64,000 nt of DNA from Candidatus Pyrohabitans jungbluthii (GCA_002010065.2 MTMD02000002.1:434001-498000), one strand, 5' to 3'. Positions 25,670 through 33,244 are shown, counted from the stretch's first letter. The notes: generated by a model from the letters alone, not told the origin. Translations and numbers: made by a program.

Positions 25670-25750
25670 ATGTGATTTTGGCTGTCAAATTTTTATGCAA
25701 AACATTCGGGTATCATTAATTTGTGAAAAAAATACCGCACAAAATCACAT
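25670..25750. repeat. 11-bp perfect inverted repeat in an AT-rich gap
   Basis: ATGTGATTTTG at 25670-25680 is the exact reverse complement of CAAAATCACAT at 25740-25750. It lies between the tubulin-like operon promoter and the 3' end of the AT-rich hydrolase gene. It may be a terminator or operator, or mark the border of an inserted segment. Confidence 0.55.
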
Positions 25751-25753
25751 GTT

Positions 25754-26410
25754 TTACGGCCAAACATTCCTTCCAAACTTGGGATGGTCAGGATTGTATT
25801 TTAAAAATGTTGTTCCACCAAAAGTTTTTGTTATAATGAAAACAGGCGGATCTTTATTTAGATTTTTTCTGAAAAAATTTGTAGGCTTTTTTAAAGATCG
25901 ATTTCCCTCCCAGAAATAGGCACCTTTTGTTATATCTGTTGGATTAAACAATGCTCTAACTGTAGCCTCAAGATCAGATAACATATATTTATTATCAAAC
26001 CAGTTTTTTAGAGGTAGATTGTTAGCTTCTCTGTATCTAGCTGAATCTCGTCCATATATTGCATGTCCTCCAATACCTCCCTCCTTATGCGAACGCCAGA
26101 AATTAGGGCTCGAATAGTCTATGCCCTTATATTCAGCCCTATTTCTGATAACGCGAGCGATACCCTCACTCTCCTTGGGGTTATGACTTGATTCGCTATA
26201 CACCGTTGCTGCAATATCGCGAAGCACCGGTTCATCAAAAATGCGTAAAACACGAAAACCTGCAATATAAGAGGGGGTGCGATTTTTAACTGCTTCTACA
26301 ACCACTTCTTGCACAAGACAACAATCTAAATTCTCAAGAATAAATACCCTGTTATCTCCATCATCGTAATAACCAGAAAATGTCCCATCATCGCTGAAGA
26401 TGTATGTCAT
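25754..26410 (-). CDS. SleB/CwlJ-like cell-wall hydrolase
   Basis: 218 aa. The central region IAATVYSESSHNPKESEGIARVIRNRAEY, then the AIYGRDSARY and AYFWEG segments, matches the pattern of SleB/CwlJ-type hydrolases (Hydrolase_2), with the Glu in YSESS as expected catalytic acid. Such enzymes cleave peptidoglycan, which archaea lack. There is no clear signal peptide. The ATG follows directly on the stop of the upstream DUF2589-type gene, so it is the last gene of that cassette. The DNA is very AT-rich (16 G+C in the 60 bases 25801-25860), unlike its neighbours, suggesting horizontal transfer. It could be an antibacterial effector or a virus-derived lysin; neither is shown. Confidence 0.65.
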   Translation of the reverse strand: MTYIFSDDGTFSGYYDDGDNRVFILENLDCCLVQEVVVEAVKNRTPSYIAGFRVLRIFDEPVLRDIAATVYSESSHNPKESEGIARVIRNRAEYKGIDYSSPNFWRSHKEGGIGGHAIYGRDSARYREANNLPLKNWFDNKYMLSDLEATVRALFNPTDITKGAYFWEGNRSLKKPTNFFRKNLNKDPPVFIITKTFGGTTFLKYNPDHPKFGRNVWP

Positions 26411-26770
26411 TTATTCGTCACCCTCCTCAAAAACCCTCATTTCCACCGGCGAAAATCGGATTTTCATATAACTAATGTGATGTGGTTCGAGGTCTTTCAG
26501 CGAATCTGGCGAGATTCTAATCTTGATGTCTGATATTTCACCCTCACGTGTTTTTTTAACCTCAGGTGGTCCTGCAACGGCGAATCGCAGCTCCACCTCC
26601 ACGTCGGAGATGGTAAAAGCTGGAATAGAAAATGAGGACAGGGCTTTCTGGCTTTTATACGTATCTACCAGCCTAGCGCTCTCCAAATCTCCCAAGAACT
26701 TCGCTTGTCTCAGTGCTTGCAGTATACCTCCCACCACCGTCTTTAGGCTGACCTCCGCCTGCTCTGTCAT
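26411..26770 (-). CDS. Short DUF2589-type cassette protein
   Basis: 119 aa. I start at ATG 26770 (MTEQAEVSLKTVVGGILQAL), which has a GGGTGG ribosome site; the frame is open further upstream but passes through a hairpin. The helix followed by PAFTISDVEVELRFAVAGPPEV echoes the strand pattern of DUF2589 proteins (for example IPFIRINDMTIDFEYQI in the next gene), so I place it as a shortened relative. The stop TAA abuts the hydrolase ATG, meaning tight coupling. Function unknown. Confidence 0.6.
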   Translation of the reverse strand: MTEQAEVSLKTVVGGILQALRQAKFLGDLESARLVDTYKSQKALSSFSIPAFTISDVEVELRFAVAGPPEVKKTREGEISDIKIRISPDSLKDLEPHHISYMKIRFSPVEMRVFEEGDE

Positions 26771-26796
26771 TAATATCCACCCCAAACGGTTAAAAT

Positions 26797-26813
26797 GGGG
26801 GATGGAGTCCCCC
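26797..26813. terminator. Intra-cassette hairpin
   Basis: Perfect 6-bp stem GGGGGA/TCCCCC with a 5-base loop, in the 57-base gap between the second DUF2589 gene and the short third gene. On the transcript it is followed by ATTTTAA, so it may act as an attenuator, partial terminator or RNA-processing site that lowers expression of the last two genes. Confidence 0.5.
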
Positions 26814-26827
26814 ACTATTAACCACGG

Positions 26828-27475
26828 TCAGCCGCCTCCGGAGCCACCGCTACCGCCGGCGGGAACAGTTATCTTCTCTCCCTCGGAAAGGGGTACCACC
26901 TTCATCGCATCGCTGAGCATATCCAGAACCCTTGCAAGACCTTCAGGTATCTCATCCTGCACAGCATTTACTGTAATCTTCAATGTACTCCTCCTGTCGG
27001 TTTCCCTCTTGTTCGCACTCCGGTAGGTGAAAGAGCCCTTGAGCTGTACCTTGTAGAACCAGCCCCCCGCCTTTGCATTTGTGCTTATGTTCGTCTCAGT
27101 TGTGGATTCTGATGTTTCCACATCCCTTATTTGATATTCAAAGTCTATTGTCATGTCGTTGATTCGAATGAACGGTATGGGTACTATGCTCAGGAGCGGA
27201 ACCGTAAGTTTCGAAGGCACCACCTTGTGCACAGTTTCCTCTCCTTCCCTCTCCTCAATCACCCGGTCGAATTTGAACTCCACGTATCTAGCCTCGTACC
27301 CCGTTTTGTCATCTGTGGCGGTCCAGCTGGAGTCCTCCTTGAGACCCACCTCCTTTATGAAATCCACTGTGGTCTTTGCCGCCAGTGCCTGCGCCTTAAT
27401 AGCCGCCACAAGTGGCGACCCAATTACATGCTCCAATGGAAGAGCTCTCAACTCTGCCGGTATATTTGCCATCAT
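26828..27475 (-). CDS. DUF2589 family protein
   Basis: 215 aa. The start LPLEHVIGSPLVAAIKAQALAAKTTVDFIKEVG is typical of DUF2589, followed by the hydrophobic proline-rich segment LTVPLLSIVPIPFIRINDM and beta strands. A long amphipathic helix followed by a beta sandwich is predicted. The C-terminus is a Gly/Ser-rich tail (PAGGSGGSGGG). No function is established for the family. A good ribosome site (GGAGGTGAG) precedes two adjacent ATG codons; 9 bases separate it from the upstream gene. Confidence 0.75.
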   Translation of the reverse strand: MMANIPAELRALPLEHVIGSPLVAAIKAQALAAKTTVDFIKEVGLKEDSSWTATDDKTGYEARYVEFKFDRVIEEREGEETVHKVVPSKLTVPLLSIVPIPFIRINDMTIDFEYQIRDVETSESTTETNISTNAKAGGWFYKVQLKGSFTYRSANKRETDRRSTLKITVNAVQDEIPEGLARVLDMLSDAMKVVPLSEGEKITVPAGGSGGSGGG

Positions 27476-27484
27476 CTCACCTCC

Positions 27485-28246
27485 TTATTTTTCTCCCTCA
27501 GCGAGGAGCTTTGCCTTTTTTCTCCATCCGAGAATGCGTCTTTCCGAAACGCCAACAGTCTTCGCCAGCTCTTTAACACCTTCATTTGTCTTGGTTGCAG
27601 AAATCAGGTCCATAACGGTGGCAATTCCCTTTTTCTTGAGGAGGTCCGCTGTCTCGGCTCCAATACCACGTATTTTCTCCACAGGAAGAGAGCTTTCAGC
27701 TTGCTTCTTCTGTGCCCCTGTACTGGCTGATGGGGTCTTACCGCTCAGTAAGTCGACAAGAACATCCCCAAGTCTCGCCATTCCCTCAGGAACATCTCTG
27801 GTGATTTTCATCTTTACCCTTATTGTGGTTGGGTTGGATTTCCCCAGGGGAGAGAACAGTGCCAGGGTTGGTGCAAGAGAGGCACCCTTTAATGCCGATG
27901 ATATGACCGACGATTTTATAGGTTCTGTCCTCGGCTCCACTATTTCAACCCCAAACTCCACGTCCATCTCCTGAAGCTGCATTACCGGAGGAGGTACCAG
28001 TGCAAGCAGTGGTATGCTCAGCTCCAGAGGTTTTTCTTTGATCTCTGTTTTGGACTCACCAGTTTCAGGGTCAATTTTTCTCTCCTCTACTATCCTTTCG
28101 GCTCTCAGGCTGAAGGTTCTGGCGGAACCTTTCTCCATGCCAAACTCTTCAATGAAGGAGATTGTCTCCTGAAGGGCAAGATTCTGCGCCCTTATTGCAG
28201 CTTGGAGAGGCAGAGCGAAAAGCTGACCTAACTGGAGGAGTTTCAC
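27485..28246 (-). CDS. DUF2589-like protein with C-terminal DUF4332-type helix-hairpin-helix domain
   Basis: 253 aa, first gene of the cassette. Residues 1-175 follow the DUF2589 pattern (LFALPLQAAIRAQNLALQET, SIPLLALVPPPVMQLQEMDV, a run of strands). After a linker, about 185-250 (VEKIRGIGAETADLLKKKGI, VMDLISATKTNEGVKELA) is a helix-hairpin-helix module like DUF4332, which usually contacts nucleic acid or mediates protein contacts. Start is GTG 28246. A TATA-like TTTTAAATAATAG lies at 28282-28294 on the minus strand, so this is probably the operon head. Confidence 0.7.
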   Translation of the reverse strand: MKLLQLGQLFALPLQAAIRAQNLALQETISFIEEFGMEKGSARTFSLRAERIVEERKIDPETGESKTEIKEKPLELSIPLLALVPPPVMQLQEMDVEFGVEIVEPRTEPIKSSVISSALKGASLAPTLALFSPLGKSNPTTIRVKMKITRDVPEGMARLGDVLVDLLSGKTPSASTGAQKKQAESSLPVEKIRGIGAETADLLKKKGIATVMDLISATKTNEGVKELAKTVGVSERRILGWRKKAKLLAEGEK

Positions 28247-28281
28247 GAAATACCCCCTGCATAACCCCCTATTTCATGGTA

Positions 28282-28294
28282 CTATTATTTAAAA
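28282..28294 (-). promoter_or_regulatory. TATA-like element of the DUF2589/hydrolase cassette
   Basis: Minus-strand TTTTAAATAATAG about 42 bases before the GTG start at 28246. Between them are two copies of GGGGGT, one of which may be the ribosome site. Confidence 0.45.
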
Positions 28295-28328
28295 TTAACG
28301 CAATGTGAGCCGTTGGCAGATTATGATG

Positions 28329-28874
28329 CTATTTTAATCTGACCTCACGCAGCATGGAATACACAGCCCCTTTCGGCGTGAGGATGCTCTTCATCAGTTT
28401 CACCTCACTGGCGAGAACTTCACCAAGCTCATCCTGTGCATGCTCGGCAATAAAGCGGGCTATCTTGTTCCTCTCCTGCATGCTCTTCACTCTCGCCAGG
28501 GTGATGTGGGGCACAAAGGCGCGTTTCTCCGGCGGAAACCCTAGCCTGAGCAGTTCCCTTTCAAGCTTTCCCTGAAGCTCTATTAGCGCGTCCTTACCCT
28601 CGGTTATCCCTGCCCATATTACGCGTGCGCTCCTCGCGCTGGGAAAGGCACCCACGCCCCTAATCGAGAATTTAAAGCTGCTGCAATCCTCAAAGGCGCG
28701 CTTCATGGCGGAGTGCACCTCTTCTACCTGCGCTTCTTCGATTTCCCCCAGAAACTTGAGGGTTATGTGCAGACTCTCTGGGGATACAGGCTTCACGCCT
28801 CTGATGCTGGATAGCTCCTCAAGCAGCTTCGGAAGCGCACTCGTATGTGCATCCACGGCGATGAAGGTGCGCAT
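28329..28874 (-). CDS. thpR: RNA 2',3'-cyclic phosphodiesterase (2'-5' RNA ligase family)
   Basis: 181-aa 2H phosphoesterase. The two catalytic HxT motifs are SLHITLKFLGEI (about 39-50) and FVPHITLARVKS (about 129-140), with family features MRTFIAVDAH at the start and GVGAFPSARSARVIWAG between. It opens 2',3'-cyclic phosphates on RNA ends. It is followed by a 7-bp inverted repeat (CAGATTA/TAATCTG, 28317-28341) over its stop, probably a terminator before the DUF2589 cassette. Confidence 0.93.
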   Translation of the reverse strand: MRTFIAVDAHTSALPKLLEELSSIRGVKPVSPESLHITLKFLGEIEEAQVEEVHSAMKRAFEDCSSFKFSIRGVGAFPSARSARVIWAGITEGKDALIELQGKLERELLRLGFPPEKRAFVPHITLARVKSMQERNKIARFIAEHAQDELGEVLASEVKLMKSILTPKGAVYSMLREVRLK

Positions 28875-28968
28875 GTTATTCTCTTCCTGCGTGACCTTTA
28901 TCTTATTTGCGCAGGGTTAGGGCGCGAAGGGCAGAAAGATTTATGAAAGCGTGAGCTAAGCTGTGAGT

Positions 28969-29640
28969 ATGGAGCACCGCATACTCTACCGTCCAACCTA
29001 TAGCATAGCAGAGATAAGGCTGGCTGAGGGTGAGGCGATACAGGCGGAAGCGGGCGCAATGGTGTACATGTCCGAGAATGTAAAGCTCGAGACCAAGATA
29101 AAGGGTGGTGTACTCGGAGCTTTGAAAAGAACTCTGCTTGGCGGCGAGAGCTTTTTTGTAAATACCTACAGGGCACATGGTGGAGAGGGGACAATAGGGT
29201 TAGCGCCTCCGTATCAGGGGGATATTACCCACCACTCCCTCAGCGGCGAGCTGTTTGTGCAGAGCGGCAGCTTTCTGGCATGCTCCCCTGAGGTGGACAT
29301 AGACATAAAGTGGGGCGGCGCAAAGACCTTCTTCGGAAGGGAGGGGCTCTTCCTGCTCAAGATGAAAGGCGAGGGGAGCGTTTTCCTCTCGAGCTTCGGC
29401 GCCATCCATGAGGTTGAGTTGCGGGGCGAGAGCTTTGTGGTTGACACGGGGCATATAGTCGCCTTCACCCCAGGCGTCGACTTCTCTCTGCGCAGAGCCG
29501 GTGGGATGAAGGAGACGCTTCTCAGTGGCGAGGGTTTGGTGGCTGAATTCTCTGGTCACGGTAAGCTCTACCTCCAGACGAGAAGCGTGGATTCCTTCAT
29601 GAACTGGCTTTTACCACTGCTGCCCTCCAGGGAAGGATGA
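28969..29640 (+). CDS. TIGR00266/AIM24 family protein
   Basis: Conserved beta-rich protein of the TIGR00266 (AIM24-like) family, biochemical role unknown. Pattern matched: LAEGEAIQAEAGAMVYMSENVKLETK, GALKRTLLGGESFFVNTY, LLKMKGEGSVFLSSFGAIHEVEL, FVVDTGHIVAFTPGVDF, GEGLVAEFSGHGKLYLQTR. Internal repeats of the same beta-helix unit are visible. I use ATG 28969; GTG 28963 is also possible. A TATA-like AGATTTATGAAAG sits about 30 bases upstream, so the transcript has almost no leader. Confidence 0.9.
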   Translation: MEHRILYRPTYSIAEIRLAEGEAIQAEAGAMVYMSENVKLETKIKGGVLGALKRTLLGGESFFVNTYRAHGGEGTIGLAPPYQGDITHHSLSGELFVQSGSFLACSPEVDIDIKWGGAKTFFGREGLFLLKMKGEGSVFLSSFGAIHEVELRGESFVVDTGHIVAFTPGVDFSLRRAGGMKETLLSGEGLVAEFSGHGKLYLQTRSVDSFMNWLLPLLPSREG

Positions 29641-29675
29641 GTTTTTTACTCGACCACCAGCAGTTACCATTTTCA

Positions 29676-29698
29676 CTTTTCCGGTGCTCTCGGAAAAG
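29676..29698. terminator. 8-bp perfect hairpin between the TIGR00266 gene and nurA
   Basis: CTTTTCCG (29676-29683) pairs exactly with CGGAAAAG (29691-29698) across a 7-base loop. It lies 35 bases after the upstream stop. A terminator or processing signal is likely; a regulatory site for the NurA/HerA pair is an alternative. Confidence 0.5.
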
Positions 29699-29733
29699 CT
29701 ACATTACAGCAGGGGTTAAGCAAGATTTAAGCG

Positions 29734-30690
29734 ATGGAGTGGCTCAGGCAGGTGGAGGAGTTTAGAAAGTATGCGGAAGACAGGCTCCTCAGAGGGGAAT
29801 ACTACGAGTTGGAGAAGGTGGAAACGCCGCTGAAGCATGCGCTGCCCCCGCACATGGAGGTGCGCCTCCTGGAGATACCGGGCATCTACCGCGTGGCAGA
29901 GCGCTATGAGCCAGCCACCGGGCTGAGGTACTTTATGGATGGGGTGCAGCGCACTGTGCTGTGGCGCTATTACGATTACCACTCTGCGAAAGTGCCCCTC
30001 TTTCTGCATCTTTCGGGTGCTGTGGTGCTGGAGCGGGTTAAGCCGGGTGTTTTTGTACCCGTAGAGCAGGGGTATCACAGTGCCATACTTGTGCCGGAGT
30101 TCATCTACGAGGAGTTCGCTGACCTCGAGGGCGTGGTTTCCATCGGGGAGGTAGAGCCCTGGGATATTGCCGAAATAGCCTCACTGGCAAAGGTTAAGTC
30201 AAAGGCGCTTCGTCAGGCGCTTGAGCTTGAGGTGATGCACCGCTTCCTTGAGCGCGAGGAGGAGTATTTACTGGTGAAGGACGGCAATATCATTGACACG
30301 GGCAGGCACAACGTCGTGGGCGTGGTGAAGACCCATACTACGCTATACCTTCAACACATAAACCCTTCGCTTCAGCGCTTAGTGTGGAATATGCCCCTAT
30401 ACCACAGAAGCGCCATCTTTTCTTTACGCTTAAGCGACGGCTCCCGCGTGGAGAGCTTCTACCTAAGGATACATGAGCCCCTTGCCCCTGAGACGGGCTT
30501 GATACGCGTGGAGCATCGCCTCGCCGACTGCGAAGAGCTTGCGGCTTGGCTTATAGCTGAGAGCAGGGTTTATTCACGTGGTGAGCGCTGGCACAATATG
30601 CTCTATCCGATACAGCGCTGCGAGGACTACCTGCGCACACAGCTTCCAAGCTCAAAGAAGCTAAAGGCGCTGCTGGGGGTTGTGGCATGA
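29734..30690 (+). CDS. nurA: NurA-domain nuclease
   Basis: 318 aa, NurA-like 5'-3' exonuclease that works with HerA-type translocases. The first metal motif is YFMDGVQRT (Asp near 69, equal to the IDGS motif), a helix with LELEVMHRFLE (Glu near 166), the LLVKDGNIID motif (Asp near 183) and VGVVKTHTTLY. The ATG follows a TATA-like GCAAGATTTAAG by a few bases, so the start is close to the transcript start. It overlaps the HerA-like gene by four bases (ATGA), the usual sign of an obligate pair. Confidence 0.8.
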   Translation: MEWLRQVEEFRKYAEDRLLRGEYYELEKVETPLKHALPPHMEVRLLEIPGIYRVAERYEPATGLRYFMDGVQRTVLWRYYDYHSAKVPLFLHLSGAVVLERVKPGVFVPVEQGYHSAILVPEFIYEEFADLEGVVSIGEVEPWDIAEIASLAKVKSKALRQALELEVMHRFLEREEEYLLVKDGNIIDTGRHNVVGVVKTHTTLYLQHINPSLQRLVWNMPLYHRSAIFSLRLSDGSRVESFYLRIHEPLAPETGLIRVEHRLADCEELAAWLIAESRVYSRGERWHNMLYPIQRCEDYLRTQLPSSKKLKALLGVVA

Positions 30691-32282
30691 GCGCTCTAGG
30701 CTATGCAATAGGCACGCGCTCCTCGCCGAATACAGCGAACGAGTTTTACTTCTGGATACCGCCTGAAGAGGCGAGCCTGCAGATAGGTTCTATAGTTAAA
30801 GTGGAGAGCCCTGAGAACAGTGTAATAGGCGTAGTAGAGGAGATGAAGAGCTACGTGGATGTGGACGACTTCCTCACGCATGCGTTACCTCGTGGTAATG
30901 ACCCTCTGCTTACCCCGGCCAACAAAGAGCAGAGCATCCTCGTGTGCAAAGCGCGGGTGCTGAAGCAGCAGGTGGAGCGCCCGATTAAGGAAGGCGTTGT
31001 GTACTACCCAACGCGTGAAGAGCTGGAAGAGGTGTTCAACGTCGAGGGTTGCAATCTTCCCTTCGGCGTATTTGTGAACACCGACGCTACGATGCTCCCG
31101 GTTAAGGTGCACGAGGAGTACGTGCTGGGCTACGAGGGGGCGCACGTGAATATCTCCGGAATGAGTGGCTTAGCCACGAAAACCTCAACATTTCTCTTCC
31201 TTCTCGCCTCAATCTTCACCCACGCAAAGAGCAGAGTCGCGTGCGTAATATTCAACAACAAGAGTGACGATTTGTTGTACATAGACCAGCCTTCAACAGA
31301 GCTGACCGAAGAGGACATGTTAATATACGAAGAGTGCGGCATCTCACCTCGGGGCTTTAACGCCCGCTTCTTTGCCCCTAGCAACTTCTACGGCAGACCC
31401 CATTCCTTAAAAGAAGATGCAGAGGTGTTCAGGTGGGGGTGGCAGGAGATAGTGGAGTACATCCCCTCACTGCTCAAGGCTGCCACGCAGGACCAGAAGG
31501 AAAAGCTGGACAACGCCTTCTATGAGCTCAAGCGCATGTCCGTAGAGCATGGTATTGACTCCCTCGCTGAACTTCTGGAGTTCATGCGCCGCGAACTTCT
31601 GCGCGAGGATAAGGGCTGGGCGGAGCTCATCCGCGGTACCTACAAAGCTACGTGGGGGAAGCTGTACAACCAGCTCCGTGGGCTGGAGACAAAGTACGAC
31701 GGGCTCATAACCAGCTACGCCGACGAAGTTGTGGACATACCCTTCAACGATATATCCGACCGTGAGGTGTGGGTGATAGACATCCAGCAGCTTGGCTTCT
31801 ACCCGCGCAAGCTGGTGTTTGAGCGCGTAATAGACGAGTTCCTCTCCCGCTTAGAGCGCCGCTCCCTGAAGGTTGACAAACTTATAATTTTCATGGACGA
31901 GCTGAACAAGTACGCCCCCACCAATGCAAGCACAGAGGTGGCATCGCTAAAGGAGAAGCTCATCGAAATCGCTGCCCGCGGTAGAAGCGTTGGAATCTCC
32001 CTCTTCGGCGCTGAGCAGTTTAAGTCAAAAATAGACCAGAACATCCTAGGCAACATATCCACAGACATCTACGGAAAAACCAAGGATGCGGAGCTTGCGG
32101 AGCCGCTGTACAAAAACTTATCCGACGAGGTGAAGGGGAGGATAAGAAGGTTCTCCCGTGGCGAGAAGCTGCTTGATCATGAGCTTTTCGAGACACCGGT
32201 TTTTATACGTGTCCCCCGCCCGCCATGTATGCTGGGCAGTGAGAGGTCCAAGCTAAAGGCGATGCAGAAGAACATAGCCTAG
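30687..32282 (+). CDS. Divergent HerA-like DNA translocase ATPase
   Basis: 531 aa. N-terminal HAS-barrel-like domain (1-145, GSIVKVESPENSVIGVVEEM), then a FtsK/HerA-type ATPase. Walker A is atypical: SGMSGLATKTS (about 157-167), with Thr-Lys-Thr in place of Gly-Lys-Thr/Ser. Walker B is clear, LIIFMDELNKYAP (about 398-410), and an arginine-finger region AARGRSVGISLFGAEQ follows. Canonical HerA pumps DNA into NurA for end resection together with Mre11-Rad50, which are not in this window. Its four-base overlap with nurA makes it part of that module; repair or anti-virus defence are both possible. The stop overlaps the convergent small gene by four bases. Confidence 0.8.
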   Translation: MSALGYAIGTRSSPNTANEFYFWIPPEEASLQIGSIVKVESPENSVIGVVEEMKSYVDVDDFLTHALPRGNDPLLTPANKEQSILVCKARVLKQQVERPIKEGVVYYPTREELEEVFNVEGCNLPFGVFVNTDATMLPVKVHEEYVLGYEGAHVNISGMSGLATKTSTFLFLLASIFTHAKSRVACVIFNNKSDDLLYIDQPSTELTEEDMLIYEECGISPRGFNARFFAPSNFYGRPHSLKEDAEVFRWGWQEIVEYIPSLLKAATQDQKEKLDNAFYELKRMSVEHGIDSLAELLEFMRRELLREDKGWAELIRGTYKATWGKLYNQLRGLETKYDGLITSYADEVVDIPFNDISDREVWVIDIQQLGFYPRKLVFERVIDEFLSRLERRSLKVDKLIIFMDELNKYAPTNASTEVASLKEKLIEIAARGRSVGISLFGAEQFKSKIDQNILGNISTDIYGKTKDAELAEPLYKNLSDEVKGRIRRFSRGEKLLDHELFETPVFIRVPRPPCMLGSERSKLKAMQKNIA

Positions 32283-32491
32283 CTGTACTCGTAGATATCC
32301 TCCCCCTCCGAGGCAAGGCTGAGCATGCTGCCCGCGATTGCGTTAAGCGCTTCTCTCAGCTCATGAAGCTCCATAAGCAGGCGCATCTGAAGCAGAAGCG
32401 ATGCATAGCTCAGGTCACGCTTCCCTGTAATCCGCTCCACCTGACTGAGAAGCTTCTCCAGCTCCTCGCTAACCTTCTGAATATCTGTCAT
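32279..32491 (-). CDS. Small helical hypothetical protein
   Basis: 70 aa (MTDIQKVSEELEKLLSQVER...), predicted all-helical, amphipathic, likely a coiled-coil dimer; family unknown. I choose ATG 32491 because a GGAGG lies 7 bases upstream; the ATG at 32497 would be only one base from that site. The 3' end overlaps the HerA-like gene by four bases on the opposite strand, and its promoter faces that of endonuclease V. Confidence 0.6.
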   Translation of the reverse strand: MTDIQKVSEELEKLLSQVERITGKRDLSYASLLLQMRLLMELHELREALNAIAGSMLSLASEGEDIYEYS

Positions 32492-32544
32492 CTCCATGCC
32501 TCCGGCTAAGTTTAAATACACCTCCTTTTAAACCTTACCATGCC

Positions 32545-33174
32545 GTGAACCTGAGACGCTTTGCCGAGATTCAACACAAGCTTAGCCAGCGGATAACCCT
32601 GAAGGACGCCTTTACAAAAGTGGAGCGCATCGCCGGCGTGGATGCAGCGTATACCAGCGACGCATGCTTCGCTGGTGCTGTGGTGGTGAAGCTCCCCACA
32701 CTGCGCACAGTAGAGGAGAAGACGGCGATGCAGGCTTTGCATGTGCCCTACATCCCGGTCTTCTTTGCCTTCCGCGAAATGGGCGCCGTGATTAAAGCGC
32801 TGCGAAGGCTGCGCTCAAGCTACGACGTTCTTATGGTTGAGGGACATGGCATAGCTCACCCCAATGGGTGCGGCTTCGCCTCCCACCTGGGCGTACTCCT
32901 GCGCAAGCCCAGCATCGGCGTAGCCAAACGCCTGCTCTGCGGACGTGTAGAGGGCATACCCACGCCGGAGAAGCCTGCGGAGATAGTGCTTAATGACAGG
33001 GTGGTGGGCTATGCGGTGCTGAGCAATGGAAAGGTGATATACGTGAGCCCTGGCAATATGATTAGCTTAGCTACAGCGCTTGAAGTGGTTAAGAAAGCAA
33101 CCCACAGGCACACGCTGCCAGAGCCTCTGCAAAGAGCGCACGTGCTCGCGGAGCGCGCGAAGCGAGGTTACTAA
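32545..33174 (+). CDS. nfi: Endonuclease V
   Basis: Cuts DNA or RNA near deoxyinosine/inosine. Family motifs: RIAGVDAAYTSD (metal Asp33), YIPVFFAFRE (Glu78), VEGHGIAHPNGCGFASHLGV, and VSPGNMISLATALEVV. Two positions are unusual: the metal-binding Asp that normally precedes GHG in DGHGIAHP is Glu99, and YIPG is YIPV. The GTG start at 32545 gives 209 aa, a normal length. Activity may be altered, but the rest of the site is intact. Confidence 0.88.
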   Translation: MNLRRFAEIQHKLSQRITLKDAFTKVERIAGVDAAYTSDACFAGAVVVKLPTLRTVEEKTAMQALHVPYIPVFFAFREMGAVIKALRRLRSSYDVLMVEGHGIAHPNGCGFASHLGVLLRKPSIGVAKRLLCGRVEGIPTPEKPAEIVLNDRVVGYAVLSNGKVIYVSPGNMISLATALEVVKKATHRHTLPEPLQRAHVLAERAKRGY

Positions 33175-33244
33175 TTTTCCGTCGTTACACCTCACTGAGC
33201 AAATACCTCAAAGTTGATTAGCAACCAAAATTTGAGTAGGTACT

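Noticed and set aside
27153-27974. 273-codon plus-strand frame across two DUF2589 genes
   Set aside because: Antisense shadow; the minus-strand genes have ribosome sites and family patterns.
21352-28246. Reading the tubulin-like operon plus hydrolase cassette as one integrated virus
   Set aside because: No integrase, capsid, terminase or portal gene and no attachment sites; the blocks have separate promoters and different base composition.
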